Below are positions 14,946-22,407 of a stretch of DNA of 32,270 nt, in pieces. Position 1 is the stretch's first letter. The number at the start of each line of letters is the position of its first letter. A model generated the notes under the pieces. It made no database searches. It worked only from the letters and a program-made list of their open reading frames with translations, and was not told the origin of the DNA. The translations under genes and the position numbers were made by a program. The stretch comes from Eubacteriales bacterium (GTDB lineage: Bacteria; Bacillota; Clostridia; Lachnospirales; Lachnospiraceae). The stretch lies in contig JAUNGB010000064.1 in NCBI GenBank assembly GCA_030524715.1, forward strand, positions 1 through 32,270, given 5' to 3'.

Positions 14946-16355
14946 ATGAAACTTTTTAATACATTAAGCCGCAGGAAAGAAGAATTTGTACCATTGGAAG
15001 AGGGAAAAGTCCGTATGTATGTGTGCGGACCTACGGTTTACAATCTGATTCATATCGGAAATGCCCGCCCGATGATTATTTTTGACACTGTGCGCCGTTA
15101 TATGGAATATAAAGGCTATGAAGTGAATTTTGTGTCTAATTTTACGGATGTAGACGATAAAATTATTAAAAAAGCCATTGAAGAGGGCGTCAGCGCTGAT
15201 GAAATTTCTAACCGTTACATTGAGGAATGCAAGAAAGATATGGCGGGAATGAATGTAAAACCGGCGACCACCCATCCCCAGGCGACCCAGGAAATCGACG
15301 GTATGATCGAAATGATCCAGACTCTGATCGATAAGGGATATGCTTACGTGGTGGAAGACGGTACCGTATATTTCCGTGTAAAGAAATTCAGCGAATATGG
15401 AAAGCTTTCCCATAAGAACCTGGACGATCTTCAGTCAGGCTTCCGTGCGCTGCAGGTTTCCGGTGAGGATCAAAAGGAAGATCCCATGGATTTTGTACTC
15501 TGGAAGCCTAAAAAAGAAGGGGAACCCTATTGGAAATCCCCGTGGTGCGACGGACGTCCCGGCTGGCATATTGAATGCTCGGTGATGTCCAAAAAATATC
15601 TCGGAGAAGAAATTGATATTCACGCAGGCGGCGAGGATCTGATTTTCCCTCACCATGAGAATGAGATCGCACAGAGCGAGTGCTGCAACGGAAAGACTTT
15701 TGCTAGATATTGGATGCATAATGGATTTTTGAACATTGATAACAAGAAAATGTCCAAGTCGTTAGGCAACTTCCGTACTGTACGTGAGATCAGCAAGCAG
15801 TATGACCTGCAGGTGCTCCGCTTCTTTATGCTGAACGCCCATTACAGAAGCCCGCTGAACTTCAGCGCGGATCTGATGGAAGCATCCAAGAATGCCCTTG
15901 AGAGGATCGTGGAAGCCGCAGGCCGCCTGAAGGACCGTAAGGCAGCCGCAGCAGTGCAGGAGCTTCAGGGGAATGAGGAAGCGCTTTTAAAAGAAACGCA
16001 GTCTTATGTGGCGAAGTTTGAAGAAGCCATGGACGATGACTTTAATACGGCAGACGCCCTGGCTGCGATTTTTGAGCTGGTGAAATTTGCCAATACAAAC
16101 GTGACAGAAAACAGTTCCTATGCATTTGCAGACGGTCTTTTGAGTATTCTTCTTAAGCTTTGTGATGTGCTTGGACTTATTGTGGATAAAAAAGAAGAGA
16201 TTTTAGATAAAGAAATAGAAGATCTGATTGCAGAACGTCAGGCTGCAAGAAAGGCTAAAAATTTTGCGAGAGCAGACGAGATCCGTGACGAGCTGCTTGG
16301 AAAGGGAATCATTCTTAAGGATACCCGTGAAGGTGTAAAATGGAAACGGGCTTAG
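14946..16355 (+). CDS. cysS: Cysteinyl-tRNA synthetase
   Basis: A 469-aa class I aminoacyl-tRNA synthetase. The HIGH motif is HIGNARP after the zinc-site MYVCGPTVYN. VSNFTDVDDKI, PGWHIECSVM, HAGGEDLIFPHHENEIAQSE (zinc His/Glu ligands) and KKMSKSLGNF (KMSKS) are all intact. The C-terminal helical DALR-type region ends in GVKWKRA. Start chosen from TTGGAGGAAAG 6 bp upstream. The last 16 bases overlap the next gene. The synteny cysS-mrnC-rlmB is typical of Firmicutes. Confidence 0.98.
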   Translation: MKLFNTLSRRKEEFVPLEEGKVRMYVCGPTVYNLIHIGNARPMIIFDTVRRYMEYKGYEVNFVSNFTDVDDKIIKKAIEEGVSADEISNRYIEECKKDMAGMNVKPATTHPQATQEIDGMIEMIQTLIDKGYAYVVEDGTVYFRVKKFSEYGKLSHKNLDDLQSGFRALQVSGEDQKEDPMDFVLWKPKKEGEPYWKSPWCDGRPGWHIECSVMSKKYLGEEIDIHAGGEDLIFPHHENEIAQSECCNGKTFARYWMHNGFLNIDNKKMSKSLGNFRTVREISKQYDLQVLRFFMLNAHYRSPLNFSADLMEASKNALERIVEAAGRLKDRKAAAAVQELQGNEEALLKETQSYVAKFEEAMDDDFNTADALAAIFELVKFANTNVTENSSYAFADGLLSILLKLCDVLGLIVDKKEEILDKEIEDLIAERQAARKAKNFARADEIRDELLGKGIILKDTREGVKWKRA

Positions 16356-16783
16356 ATCAATCAAAAGAATTGTCGCTGTTAAGGGAACTGTTCCGGCTGG
16401 AAGACAGGGATCTGCGTACCTATTCTCCCTTAACGCTTGCTTATATTGGAGACGGGGTCTATGAGCTGGTTATCCGTACCATCCTTGTGAAAAAGGGAAA
16501 CTGTCCGGTAAATCAGCTTCACAGGAAAGCAAGCAGCCTGGTAAAGGCTGCGGCCCAGTCCAGGATGATGGAAATTCTTGAGCCGGAGCTGAGCGAAGAA
16601 GAGCACAGCGTTTATAAGCGGGGCAGAAACGCTCATTCCCCTACCATGGCAAAGCATGCGACTATGGCAGATTACCGCAGGGCGACAGGCTTTGAGGCTT
16701 TGATAGGCTATCTATATTTGAAAGGAGATTACGCACGGATGTTGGAATTGATCCGTATGGGAATCAGAGAGGAAGAATTATGA
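16340..16783 (+). CDS. mrnC: Mini-ribonuclease III (23S rRNA maturation)
   Basis: A 147-aa RNase III-like protein with only the catalytic domain and no dsRNA-binding domain. It trims 23S rRNA precursor ends in Firmicutes. LAYIGDGVYELVIR near residues 29-42 carries the catalytic acidic residues, and RGRNAHSPTMAKHATMADYRRATGFEALIGYLYL is the second conserved half with the family Glu. It overlaps cysS by 16 bases and rlmB by ATGA, so translation is coupled on both sides. Confidence 0.95.
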   Translation: METGLDQSKELSLLRELFRLEDRDLRTYSPLTLAYIGDGVYELVIRTILVKKGNCPVNQLHRKASSLVKAAAQSRMMEILEPELSEEEHSVYKRGRNAHSPTMAKHATMADYRRATGFEALIGYLYLKGDYARMLELIRMGIREEEL

Positions 16784-17529
16784 GTGAACAGATTGAAGGC
16801 CGCAATGCAGTATTGGAGGCATTCCGTTCCGGCAGATGTGTGGATAAACTGTTTGTTCTGGACGGCTGCCAGGACGGTCCTGTGAGAACGATCACAAGAG
16901 AGGCACGCAAAAAAGACACTATTATCAACTATGTATCCAGGGAACGCTTGGACCAGTTAAGCGAGACAGGAGCGCATCAGGGAGTGATCGCACAGGTTTC
17001 GGCCTATGAATACTCTACTGTTGAGGACATTCTTGCAAAAGCCCGGGAGAGGGACGAGCCGCCTTTCATATTTGTGCTGGATAATATTGAGGATCCTCAT
17101 AACCTGGGCGCGATTATCCGTACTGCTAATCTTGCCGGAGCGCATGGGGTGATCATTCCCAAAAGACGTGCCGCAGGGCTGACTGCAACAGTTGTAAAAG
17201 CCTCTGCCGGGGCGCTGAATTACACTCCTGTGGCAAAGGTGACGAATCTTGTGAAAACCATTGAGGAATTAAAAGAAAAAGGGCTGTGGTTTGTGTGCGC
17301 GGATATGGACGGGGAAACCATGTACCGGCTGAACCTGACGGGCCCCATCGGTCTGGTGATCGGCAATGAGGGAGAGGGCGTCAGCCGCCTGGTTCGGGAA
17401 AAGTGCGACTTCACAGCATCAATTCCAATGTACGGGGATATTGATTCGCTGAATGCGTCTGTGGCCGCGGGAGTTCTTGCATATGAAATCGTAAGACAGA
17501 GATACAATGCCGGCGGCATAGTTAAGTGA
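16780..17529 (+). CDS. rlmB: 23S rRNA (guanosine 2'-O) methyltransferase, TrmH/RlmB family
   Basis: A 249-aa SpoU/TrmH methyltransferase. The N-terminal 70 residues form the L30e-like RNA-binding domain (IEGRNAVLEAFRSGR...GAHQGVIA). SPOUT motif 1 is DNIEDPHNLGAIIRTA, motif 2 is GLVIGNEGEGVSRLV, and motif 3 is IPMYGDIDSLNASVAAG, with the expected Asn/Arg/Glu/Ser set. ATGA overlap with mrnC. In Bacillus rae1 (yacP) follows; here a palindromic element and sigH follow instead. Confidence 0.95.
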   Translation: MSEQIEGRNAVLEAFRSGRCVDKLFVLDGCQDGPVRTITREARKKDTIINYVSRERLDQLSETGAHQGVIAQVSAYEYSTVEDILAKARERDEPPFIFVLDNIEDPHNLGAIIRTANLAGAHGVIIPKRRAAGLTATVVKASAGALNYTPVAKVTNLVKTIEELKEKGLWFVCADMDGETMYRLNLTGPIGLVIGNEGEGVSRLVREKCDFTASIPMYGDIDSLNASVAAGVLAYEIVRQRYNAGGIVK

Positions 17530-17533
17530 AGCA

Positions 17534-17620
17534 GGAGTGTGTTTGAAAATTGCTTTCTGCAGGATGTATTCCACAAAGTGGGGAATGCAGATTGCAGGAA
17601 TGAATTTTCAAACACGCTCT
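17534..17620. mobile_element. Family C 87-bp palindromic element (MITE-like), copy 1
   Basis: Ends GGAGTGTGTTTGAAAATT and AATTTTCAAACACGCTCT form near-perfect terminal inverted repeats (two mismatches), with an internal stem TATTCCACAAAGTGGGGAAT-like. It is the reverse complement of 31161-31247 with only a few differences. It lies between rlmB and sigH and could fold into one long hairpin in the mRNA. Confidence 0.85.
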
Positions 17621-17692
17621 GGCGAAACACAGGGATAATTCAGGTGGATTATAACAGAATATGTTCCTACAGGAGATACAGACGGAGGGATT

Positions 17693-18304
17693 ATGACCCG
17701 ATACGACAACTTAAGCGATGGGGAACTGCTTTCCCGATTTCGGGAAGGCGAGCCGGGAATTTCGGATTATCTGATGGAAAAATATAAAGAACTGGTTCGT
17801 AAAAGAGCGCGTGCAATGTATCTGATCGGAGGCGAGACGGATGATCTGATTCAGGAAGGGATGATCGGGCTTTTTAAGGCTGTACGAGATTATCGGGAGG
17901 ATAAAGATACCTCCTTTCAGACCTTTGCATGTCTGTGTATCGACAGACAGCTTTATAATGCGATCCAGAATTCTAACAGACAGAAGCATATGCCGTTGAA
18001 TTCCTATATATCTTTGAGCGATGAACAGGACGAGAGCAGCTTAGGCGAATTATGGGCAGAGAATCCGGAGTCTATTATCATTGACAGAGAGACTACCCAG
18101 GCTTTGGAGAAGGAAATACAGAGAATGTTAAGCCCTATGGAAAATAAGGTCCTGGATTATTTTCTGCGGGGCTATAGCTATGCCCATATTGCCGAACTTA
18201 TGGGAAAATCTCAAAAATCAATCGACAATGCCCTCCAGAGAATCCGCGGGAAGGTAAAAGACTGTGTTGAGAAATACCGGAAGACAGAAAATGTACACTC
18301 ATAA
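17693..18304 (+). CDS. sigH: RNA polymerase sigma-H-type factor
   Basis: A 203-aa sigma-70 family factor, SigH (Spo0H) type, governing the transition to stationary phase and early sporulation in Firmicutes. Region 2 reads ARAMYLIGGETDDLIQEGMIGLFKAVRDY and DTSFQTFACLCIDRQLYNAIQ; region 4 reads LSPMENKVLDYFLRGYSYAHIAELMGKSQKSIDNALQRIRGK with the DNA-binding HTH. CGGAGG precedes the ATG. It follows cysS-mrnC-rlmB as in other Firmicutes, but rae1 is absent from the usual slot. Confidence 0.93.
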   Translation: MTRYDNLSDGELLSRFREGEPGISDYLMEKYKELVRKRARAMYLIGGETDDLIQEGMIGLFKAVRDYREDKDTSFQTFACLCIDRQLYNAIQNSNRQKHMPLNSYISLSDEQDESSLGELWAENPESIIIDRETTQALEKEIQRMLSPMENKVLDYFLRGYSYAHIAELMGKSQKSIDNALQRIRGKVKDCVEKYRKTENVHS

Positions 18305-18436
18305 CATGATAATAACATGAAAAAGGATGTGACAGCATTGCACTGACAGAAACAGAGAACCATTATCACAGGAATAAGAAAACTCTGGAAAAGAAAACCC
18401 GGATCTTCAGCGGCGTATCGGAATTTCAGGTAAAAT
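18305..18436 (+). other. Gap after sigH, possible rpmG remnant
   Basis: No complete gene. A 31-codon open stretch without a proper start (about 18345-18438) contains NHYHRNKKTLEKKTRI, which faintly recalls the middle of ribosomal protein L33. L33 is the gene normally found after sigH in Firmicutes. The cysteine pairs of L33 are not visible. This is a weak resemblance only. Confidence 0.2.
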
Positions 18437-18470
18437 AAAAATAATCAGAACAAAAGTCCTGATTATTTCC
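18437..18470 (-). terminator. Terminator of tRNA-Thr (minus strand)
   Basis: AAATAATCAG (18439-18448) pairs with CTGATTATTT (18459-18468). Read on the minus strand the stem is followed by TTTTATTTTA, which suits termination of the tRNA transcript. In the plus direction the T-tract is short. Confidence 0.7.
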
Positions 18471-18484
18471 ATGTTTAAAATCGC

Positions 18485-18516
18485 CTATTAGACTATTGGA
18501 CTATTTAACTATTAGA
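18485..18516. repeat. Octamer tandem repeat (4 units)
   Basis: CTATTAGA, CTATTGGA, CTATTTAA and CTATTAGA follow one another without gaps, between the tRNA and its terminator. Function unknown. Confidence 0.7.
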
Positions 18517-18551
18517 CAATCCGAAACCTCACTATTATGCGGGTTTCAGAG

Positions 18552-18623
18552 AGCTGATGACGAGAATTGAACTCGTGACCCCTTCCTTACCAAGGAAGTG
18601 CTCTACCTCTGAGCCACATCAGC
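18552..18623 (-). tRNA. tRNA-Thr (anticodon GGT)
   Basis: The reverse complement folds as a cloverleaf: acceptor GCTGATG/CATCAGC, D-arm GGCTCAGAGGTAGAGC, anticodon stem CTTCC/GGAAG with loop TTGGTAA (anticodon GGT), and T-arm ACGAGTTCAATTCTCGT. The 3' CCA is not encoded. It has a consensus promoter at 18664-18692 and a terminator at 18437-18470, both on the minus strand. Confidence 0.93.
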
Positions 18624-18663
18624 ATTTTGAACTGCAAATCGTTTTTGCCGCTCACAGTTGATT

Positions 18664-18692
18664 ATATTACCAGAGCAATGGGAAAATGTCAA
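18664..18692 (-). promoter_or_regulatory. Promoter of tRNA-Thr
   Basis: On the minus strand TTGACA (complement of 18687-18692), a 17-bp spacer and TAATAT (complement of 18664-18669). Confidence 0.75.
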
Positions 18693-18759
18693 TACTTATT
18701 TTGAAATTTTTCAGGACTTTTTTGGGGAAAAATTATATTTACAATTTTAGCAGAAAAAC

Positions 18760-18788
18760 TTTAAAAAATCCGCTGTTTATGGTAAGAT
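18760..18788 (+). promoter_or_regulatory. Predicted promoter of glnS
   Basis: TTTAAA (18760-18765), a 17-bp spacer and TAAGAT (18783-18788). No T-box leader is visible between here and the tRNA. Confidence 0.5.
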
Positions 18789-18821
18789 ATAGATTCCAAA
18801 AGTAAGTTAGGAGGGAAAGAG

Positions 18822-20489
18822 ATGGAGAACGAAAACATTTCTAAAAATTTTATTGAGAATATTATTGATAAAGATTTGGCAGAAGGTGTTTATGACACCG
18901 TGCATACACGTTTCCCGCCGGAACCCAATGGTTATCTTCATATTGGACATGCCAAATCTATTCTTTTGAATTACGGACTTGCCCAGAAATATAACGGTAA
19001 ATTCAATATGCGTTTTGATGATACAAATCCCACCAAAGAAAAAACCGAATTTGTAGAATCCATTAAGGAAGATATTAAATGGCTGGGAGCTGACTGGGAG
19101 GACAGACTGTTTTTCGCTTCCGACTATTTTGACCAAATGTATGAGGCGGCAGTGAAGCTGATCAAGAAGGGCAAGGCGTATGTCTGCGATTTAAGCGCCG
19201 ACCAGATTCGCGAATACCGCGGGACATTGACAGAGCCGGGGAAAGAAAGCCCTTACCGTAACCGGAGCGTGGAAGAAAATCTCAGGCTTTTTGAAGAAAT
19301 GAAAGAAGGCAGATACGAGGACGGGACGAAGGTGCTTCGTGCTAAAATCGATATGGCATCCCCAAATATGAATATGCGTGACCCGGTCATCTACCGTGTA
19401 GCCCATATGACGCACCATAATACCGGAGATAAATGGTGTATTTATCCAATGTATGATTTTGCGCATCCCATCGAGGATGCCATCGAGGGAATTACCCATT
19501 CCATCTGTACGCTGGAATTTGAAGATCACAGGCCGCTGTATGACTGGGTGGTGCGTGAACTGGAATATCCCCATCCTCCCAAGCAGATCGAATTTGCAAA
19601 ACTGTATCTGACGAATGTAGTAACAGGAAAGCGTTATATCAAAAAGCTGGTGGAAGACGGCATTGTAGACGGATGGGATGATCCGCGCCTTGTGTCTATT
19701 GCAGCCCTTCGCCGCCGCGGTTTCACTCCGGAGTCCATTAAGATGTTTGTGGATTTGTGCGGCGTTTCCAAGGCGAACAGTTCTGTGGACTACGCAATGC
19801 TGGAATATTGCATCAGGGAGGATCTGAAGCTGAAACGTCCCCGTCTGATGGCAGTGCTGGATCCCATCAAACTGGTGATCGATAATTATCCGGAGGGGCA
19901 GGTGGAATATCTCGACGCTCCTAATAACATGGAAAATGAAGCCCTCGGAAGCCGGAAGATTCCCTTTGGCAGAGAACTTTATATTGAGAGGGAAGACTTC
20001 ATGATTGATCCTCCAAGGAAATATAAACGTCTTTTCCCGGGAACTGAGGTACGTCTGATGAACGCCTACTTTGTAACATGCACAGGCTTTGAGGCAGATG
20101 ATGACGGAACTGTGAGGGTAGTTCACTGCACCTACGATCCGGAAACCAAGGGAGGCAACGCGCCGGATGGACGTAAGGTAAAGGGAACTATCCACTGGGT
20201 GGAAGCATCACAGGCAGGAAAGGCGGAGGTACGCCTTTATGAAAATATTGTTGATGAGGAGAAGGGGGTATACAATAAAGAGGATGGCTCATTGAACGTT
20301 AATCCTGATTCTCTGAAAACGGTAACTGCATATGTGGAGCCGACGCTGATGGAAGCGAAAGGATACGACAGCTTCCAGTTTGTACGGAACGGATTTTTCT
20401 GCGCGGATATTCATGATTCCAGAGAAGGAGCGCCGGTATTTAATCGAATCGTATCGCTGAAAAGCTCTTTTAAGCTTCCGAAGGCCTGA
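18822..20489 (+). CDS. glnS: Glutaminyl-tRNA synthetase
   Basis: A 555-aa class Ic aminoacyl-tRNA synthetase. [17 protein letters not shown] carries HIGH, FDDTNP is the glutamine/AMP-site motif, and [20 protein letters not shown] and GWDDPRL are GlnRS-specific. The C-terminal beta-barrel anticodon domain runs from about residue 345. The KMSKS position, normally MSKR in GlnRS, reads [11 protein letters not shown] near residues 266-276, so the canonical serine is replaced. No YqeY extension is present; length matches GlnRS. AGGAGGGA precedes the ATG. Having GlnRS means the cell does not depend only on the GatCAB route for Gln-tRNA. Confidence 0.95.
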   Translation: MENENISKNFIENIIDKDLAEGVYDTVHTRFPPEPNGYLHIGHAKSILLNYGLAQKYNGKFNMRFDDTNPTKEKTEFVESIKEDIKWLGADWEDRLFFASDYFDQMYEAAVKLIKKGKAYVCDLSADQIREYRGTLTEPGKESPYRNRSVEENLRLFEEMKEGRYEDGTKVLRAKIDMASPNMNMRDPVIYRVAHMTHHNTGDKWCIYPMYDFAHPIEDAIEGITHSICTLEFEDHRPLYDWVVRELEYPHPPKQIEFAKLYLTNVVTGKRYIKKLVEDGIVDGWDDPRLVSIAALRRRGFTPESIKMFVDLCGVSKANSSVDYAMLEYCIREDLKLKRPRLMAVLDPIKLVIDNYPEGQVEYLDAPNNMENEALGSRKIPFGRELYIEREDFMIDPPRKYKRLFPGTEVRLMNAYFVTCTGFEADDDGTVRVVHCTYDPETKGGNAPDGRKVKGTIHWVEASQAGKAEVRLYENIVDEEKGVYNKEDGSLNVNPDSLKTVTAYVEPTLMEAKGYDSFQFVRNGFFCADIHDSREGAPVFNRIVSLKSSFKLPKA

Positions 20490-20510
20490 AAAATAAAGCG
20501 GTATCGTAAA

Positions 20511-20553
20511 GGGGCGGAGGAAAATGGAACATGGTTCTTTTCCGCTCCTTTTG
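20511..20553 (+). terminator. Rho-independent terminator after glnS
   Basis: GGGGCGGA (20511-20518) pairs with TCCGCTCC (20541-20548) via one G-U pair, with inner GAAC/GTTC pairing, followed by TTTTG. Confidence 0.75.
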
Positions 20554-20600
20554 ATATAAAAGTAAAAAATAAAACAAGAGATTATGTGGAGGGTACAAAC

Positions 20601-20993
20601 ATGAAAAAGCTCAACGTAGCGAAAAAAAACGCCTGTATGGCATGTAAAGCATGTGAAATCGCCTGTTCAGAGGCATTTTACAAAGAATTTAGAGAAGAAT
20701 ATTCCTGCATTAAGATCGGCGTAGCTAAAGATGGCGAGACACCAAAGCCGTCTGTATGCGTGCAGTGCGGCAAATGCGCAAAGGCCTGTCCGGAGGGCGC
20801 GATCACACAGAACGCAAAGGGCGTATATACCATCAATAAGAAGAAATGCGTCGGCTGCGGCAAATGTGCGGAAGCCTGTCCGTTTGGAGTTCTTGTAAAA
20901 GCAGAAGATAAGGAATATGCAAGCAAGTGTATCGCCTGCGGAATCTGCGTAAAGGCCTGTCCGATGGAAGTTCTGGAGATCAAAGAAGCATAG
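20601..20993 (+). CDS. Four-cluster 4Fe-4S ferredoxin-type electron carrier
   Basis: A 130-aa soluble iron-sulfur protein with sixteen cysteines in four CxxCxxCxxxC groups: CMACKACEIAC, CVQCGKCAKAC, CVGCGKCAEAC and CIACGICVKAC. This is the layout of HycB/CooF/DmsB-type electron-transfer subunits. No membrane segment or signal is present. It has no catalytic partner next to it, so its redox partner is unknown. The start at 20601 follows GGAGGGT; an in-frame GTG at 20586 overlaps that site. A terminator closes it at 21071. Confidence 0.9.
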   Translation: MKKLNVAKKNACMACKACEIACSEAFYKEFREEYSCIKIGVAKDGETPKPSVCVQCGKCAKACPEGAITQNAKGVYTINKKKCVGCGKCAEACPFGVLVKAEDKEYASKCIACGICVKACPMEVLEIKEA

Positions 20994-21004
20994 TCTGCAT
21001 AACC

Positions 21005-21018
21005 CGGGGCATGCCCCG
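21005..21018. repeat. Perfect 14-bp palindrome
   Basis: CGGGGCATGCCCCG, just after the ferredoxin stop. It is followed by AAAAA rather than a T-tract, so it would suit termination only on the minus strand. Confidence 0.6.
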
Positions 21019-21070
21019 AAAAATAGCAGGGAAGGAATAGCAGGCAGGAAGGAATATTCCTGAATACATA

Positions 21071-21121
21071 AAAGGCTGCGATATACTGATTCTTGTCTAT
21101 GATCAGTATTCGCAGCTTTTT
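21071..21121. terminator. Bidirectional terminator between convergent genes
   Basis: AAAGGCTGCGATATACTGAT pairs with ATCAGTATTCGCAGCTTTT, flanked by an A-run and a T-run. It serves the ferredoxin (+) and the acidic membrane protein (-). Confidence 0.9.
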
Positions 21122-21139
21122 GTACCGGATGTGCGCGGT

Positions 21140-21523
21140 TTATTCTTCAGCAGCTTCTTCTTTAGTTTCTTCGGCAGCTTTTCCAGTTTCAGCAGCAGTT
21201 TCTTCAGCTTCAGCCGGAGTTTTCTCAGTTTCGGCCGGGGTTTCAGCAGCAGCTTCAGGAGCCTCTTCCTGAGCCGGAGCTTCTTCAGCCGGTTCTTCCC
21301 ATGATTCGAAATCTTCAGAAGTTTCTTTTTCGGATGCTTCTTCCTCGGTATCGTCGGAATCTTCTTCGAAATCATCTTCAAAGTCATCATCGAAATCTGT
21401 GTCTTCGTCGCATTTGCATTTGCCTGGTTTCTTTTTAAGGACAAGCGCTGCTACAGCGCCGGCAGCGGCTGCAGTTGCAGCTCCCAATGCTACAAGTCCC
21501 CAATATTTGTTCAATTTTGCCAT
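21140..21523 (-). CDS. Small membrane-anchored acidic low-complexity protein
   Basis: A 127-aa protein of unknown function. Residues 1-6 are polar, 7-29 form one Ala-rich membrane segment (WGLVALGAATAAAAGAVAAL) followed by KKKPGKCKC, and from residue 38 on the chain is almost wholly acidic and Ala/Thr/Pro-rich with EEA, AET and PAE repeats. This suggests a single anchor with a disordered tail. AAAGGAG lies 9 bp upstream on the minus strand. The leader contains a perfect GGCCGCGCGGCC palindrome (21549-21560). Similar YtxH-like small proteins are common in Firmicutes, but I cannot assign it with confidence. Confidence 0.75.
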   Translation of the reverse strand: MAKLNKYWGLVALGAATAAAAGAVAALVLKKKPGKCKCDEDTDFDDDFEDDFEEDSDDTEEEASEKETSEDFESWEEPAEEAPAQEEAPEAAAETPAETEKTPAEAEETAAETGKAAEETKEEAAEE

Positions 21524-21654
21524 AATACCGTACTCCTTTCGTTTATTTGGCCGCGCGGCCTTTCGGGTATCCTATGGATTCCAAACAAGCTGTTTATATT
21601 GTACTACCTTTTTGGAAAAAAGAAAAGGGAAAGATGAAGAAGAAATAAAAGTAG

Positions 21655-21683
21655 TTGCGTCATTTTTTCATCCGCGTTATACT
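21655..21683 (+). promoter_or_regulatory. Predicted promoter of the maf operon
   Basis: TTGCGT (21655-21660), a 17-bp spacer and TATACT (21678-21683). The leader then contains a family B and a family A repeat. Confidence 0.58.
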
Positions 21684-21718
21684 ACAGTTGATCGGTCGAC
21701 AGTTATTATTTACAGATT

Positions 21719-21750
21719 GTTACTGTTTACTCCGCAGGCATAACAGTGAC
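21719..21750. repeat. Family B palindromic repeat, short form, in maf leader
   Basis: GTTACTGTTTAC and ATAACAGTGAC are inverted ends around a short centre. A wider inverted pair TGATCGGT/ACCGATCA (21689-21696 and about 21752-21759) encloses it. Confidence 0.6.
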
Positions 21751-21762
21751 TACCGATCAGAA

Positions 21763-21794
21763 GCAGGAAAGCGGAATGCGTACGTCCGCTTTAC
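21763..21794 (+). repeat. Family A repeat core in maf leader
   Basis: AAAGCGGA-ATGCGTACG-TCCGCTTT forms an 8-bp stem. It ends only a few bases before the maf ribosome binding site AGAGGAG, so it could influence initiation. Confidence 0.65.
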
Positions 21795-21807
21795 AAGAGG
21801 AGCGATT

Positions 21808-22407
21808 ATGAGAAAAATTATTTTGGCGTCTGCGTCCCCCAGACGCAGGGAACTGCTTGAAAGAGCAGGAGTTGTTTTTGATGTGATCCCGGGAAATGGG
21901 GAGGAACAGGTTACATGCGTTTTGCCGCAGGAAATCGTGGAAGAGCTTTCTTTAAATAAAGCCATGGCAGTTGCCGGGGAGCGGGAGGAAGGTACTTTGA
22001 TTATAGGAGCTGATACGATCGTAGTATATAAAAACCGTATTCTGGGTAAACCGAAGGACGAGCAGGATGCAATACAGACATTAACAGAACTCCAGGGAAA
22101 TACACATCAGGTTTACACAGGAGTAACTGTTCTTGAAAGAAAAAATGGGAAATGGAAGCCATATACCTTTTCTGAATGTACGGATGTGGCTTTTTATCCT
22201 GTAACAGATGAGGAAATACGAAGCTATGTCCGTACCGGAGAACCTATGGATAAAGCGGGAAGCTATGGGATCCAGGGCCTTTTCAGTATTTATGTGAAGG
22301 GCATCAGAGGAGACTATTCCAATGTGGTGGGGCTTCCGGTTGCGCGGCTTTTGTATGAGATGAAAAAGACAGGGATCGATTTGCGGTCAGGAGGAAAAAA
22401 TGATTAA
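21808..22407 (+). CDS. maf: Maf family nucleoside triphosphate pyrophosphatase
   Basis: A 199-aa house-cleaning pyrophosphatase that removes non-canonical or modified nucleotides such as dTTP/UTP analogues. LASASPRRRELL near residues 6-17 is the Maf signature; GADTIVV, LGKPKDEQDA, HQVYTGVTV and DKAGSYGIQG follow in order. AGAGGAG sits 7 bp upstream of the ATG. It overlaps the next gene by 8 bases. In Bacillus maf is linked to septum genes; here its partner is a HAD phosphatase. Confidence 0.95.
   Translation: MRKIILASASPRRRELLERAGVVFDVIPGNGEEQVTCVLPQEIVEELSLNKAMAVAGEREEGTLIIGADTIVVYKNRILGKPKDEQDAIQTLTELQGNTHQVYTGVTVLERKNGKWKPYTFSECTDVAFYPVTDEEIRSYVRTGEPMDKAGSYGIQGLFSIYVKGIRGDYSNVVGLPVARLLYEMKKTGIDLRSGGKND

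Noticed and set aside
17539-17787. Reading frame beginning inside element C
   Set aside because: It runs out of the palindromic element into sigH in the wrong frame, with no ribosome binding site; the element is non-coding.
18624-18821. Possible T-box leader before glnS
   Set aside because: No AGGGTGGNACCGCG-type T-box sequence or specifier stem is visible, and the tRNA-Thr promoter occupies most of the interval. The cysS leader was checked likewise and is too short.
21103-21444. Lys/Leu-rich reading frame on the minus strand
   Set aside because: It is an out-of-frame reading of the acidic repeat protein at 21140-21523; the highly biased composition arises from GAA/GCA repeats.
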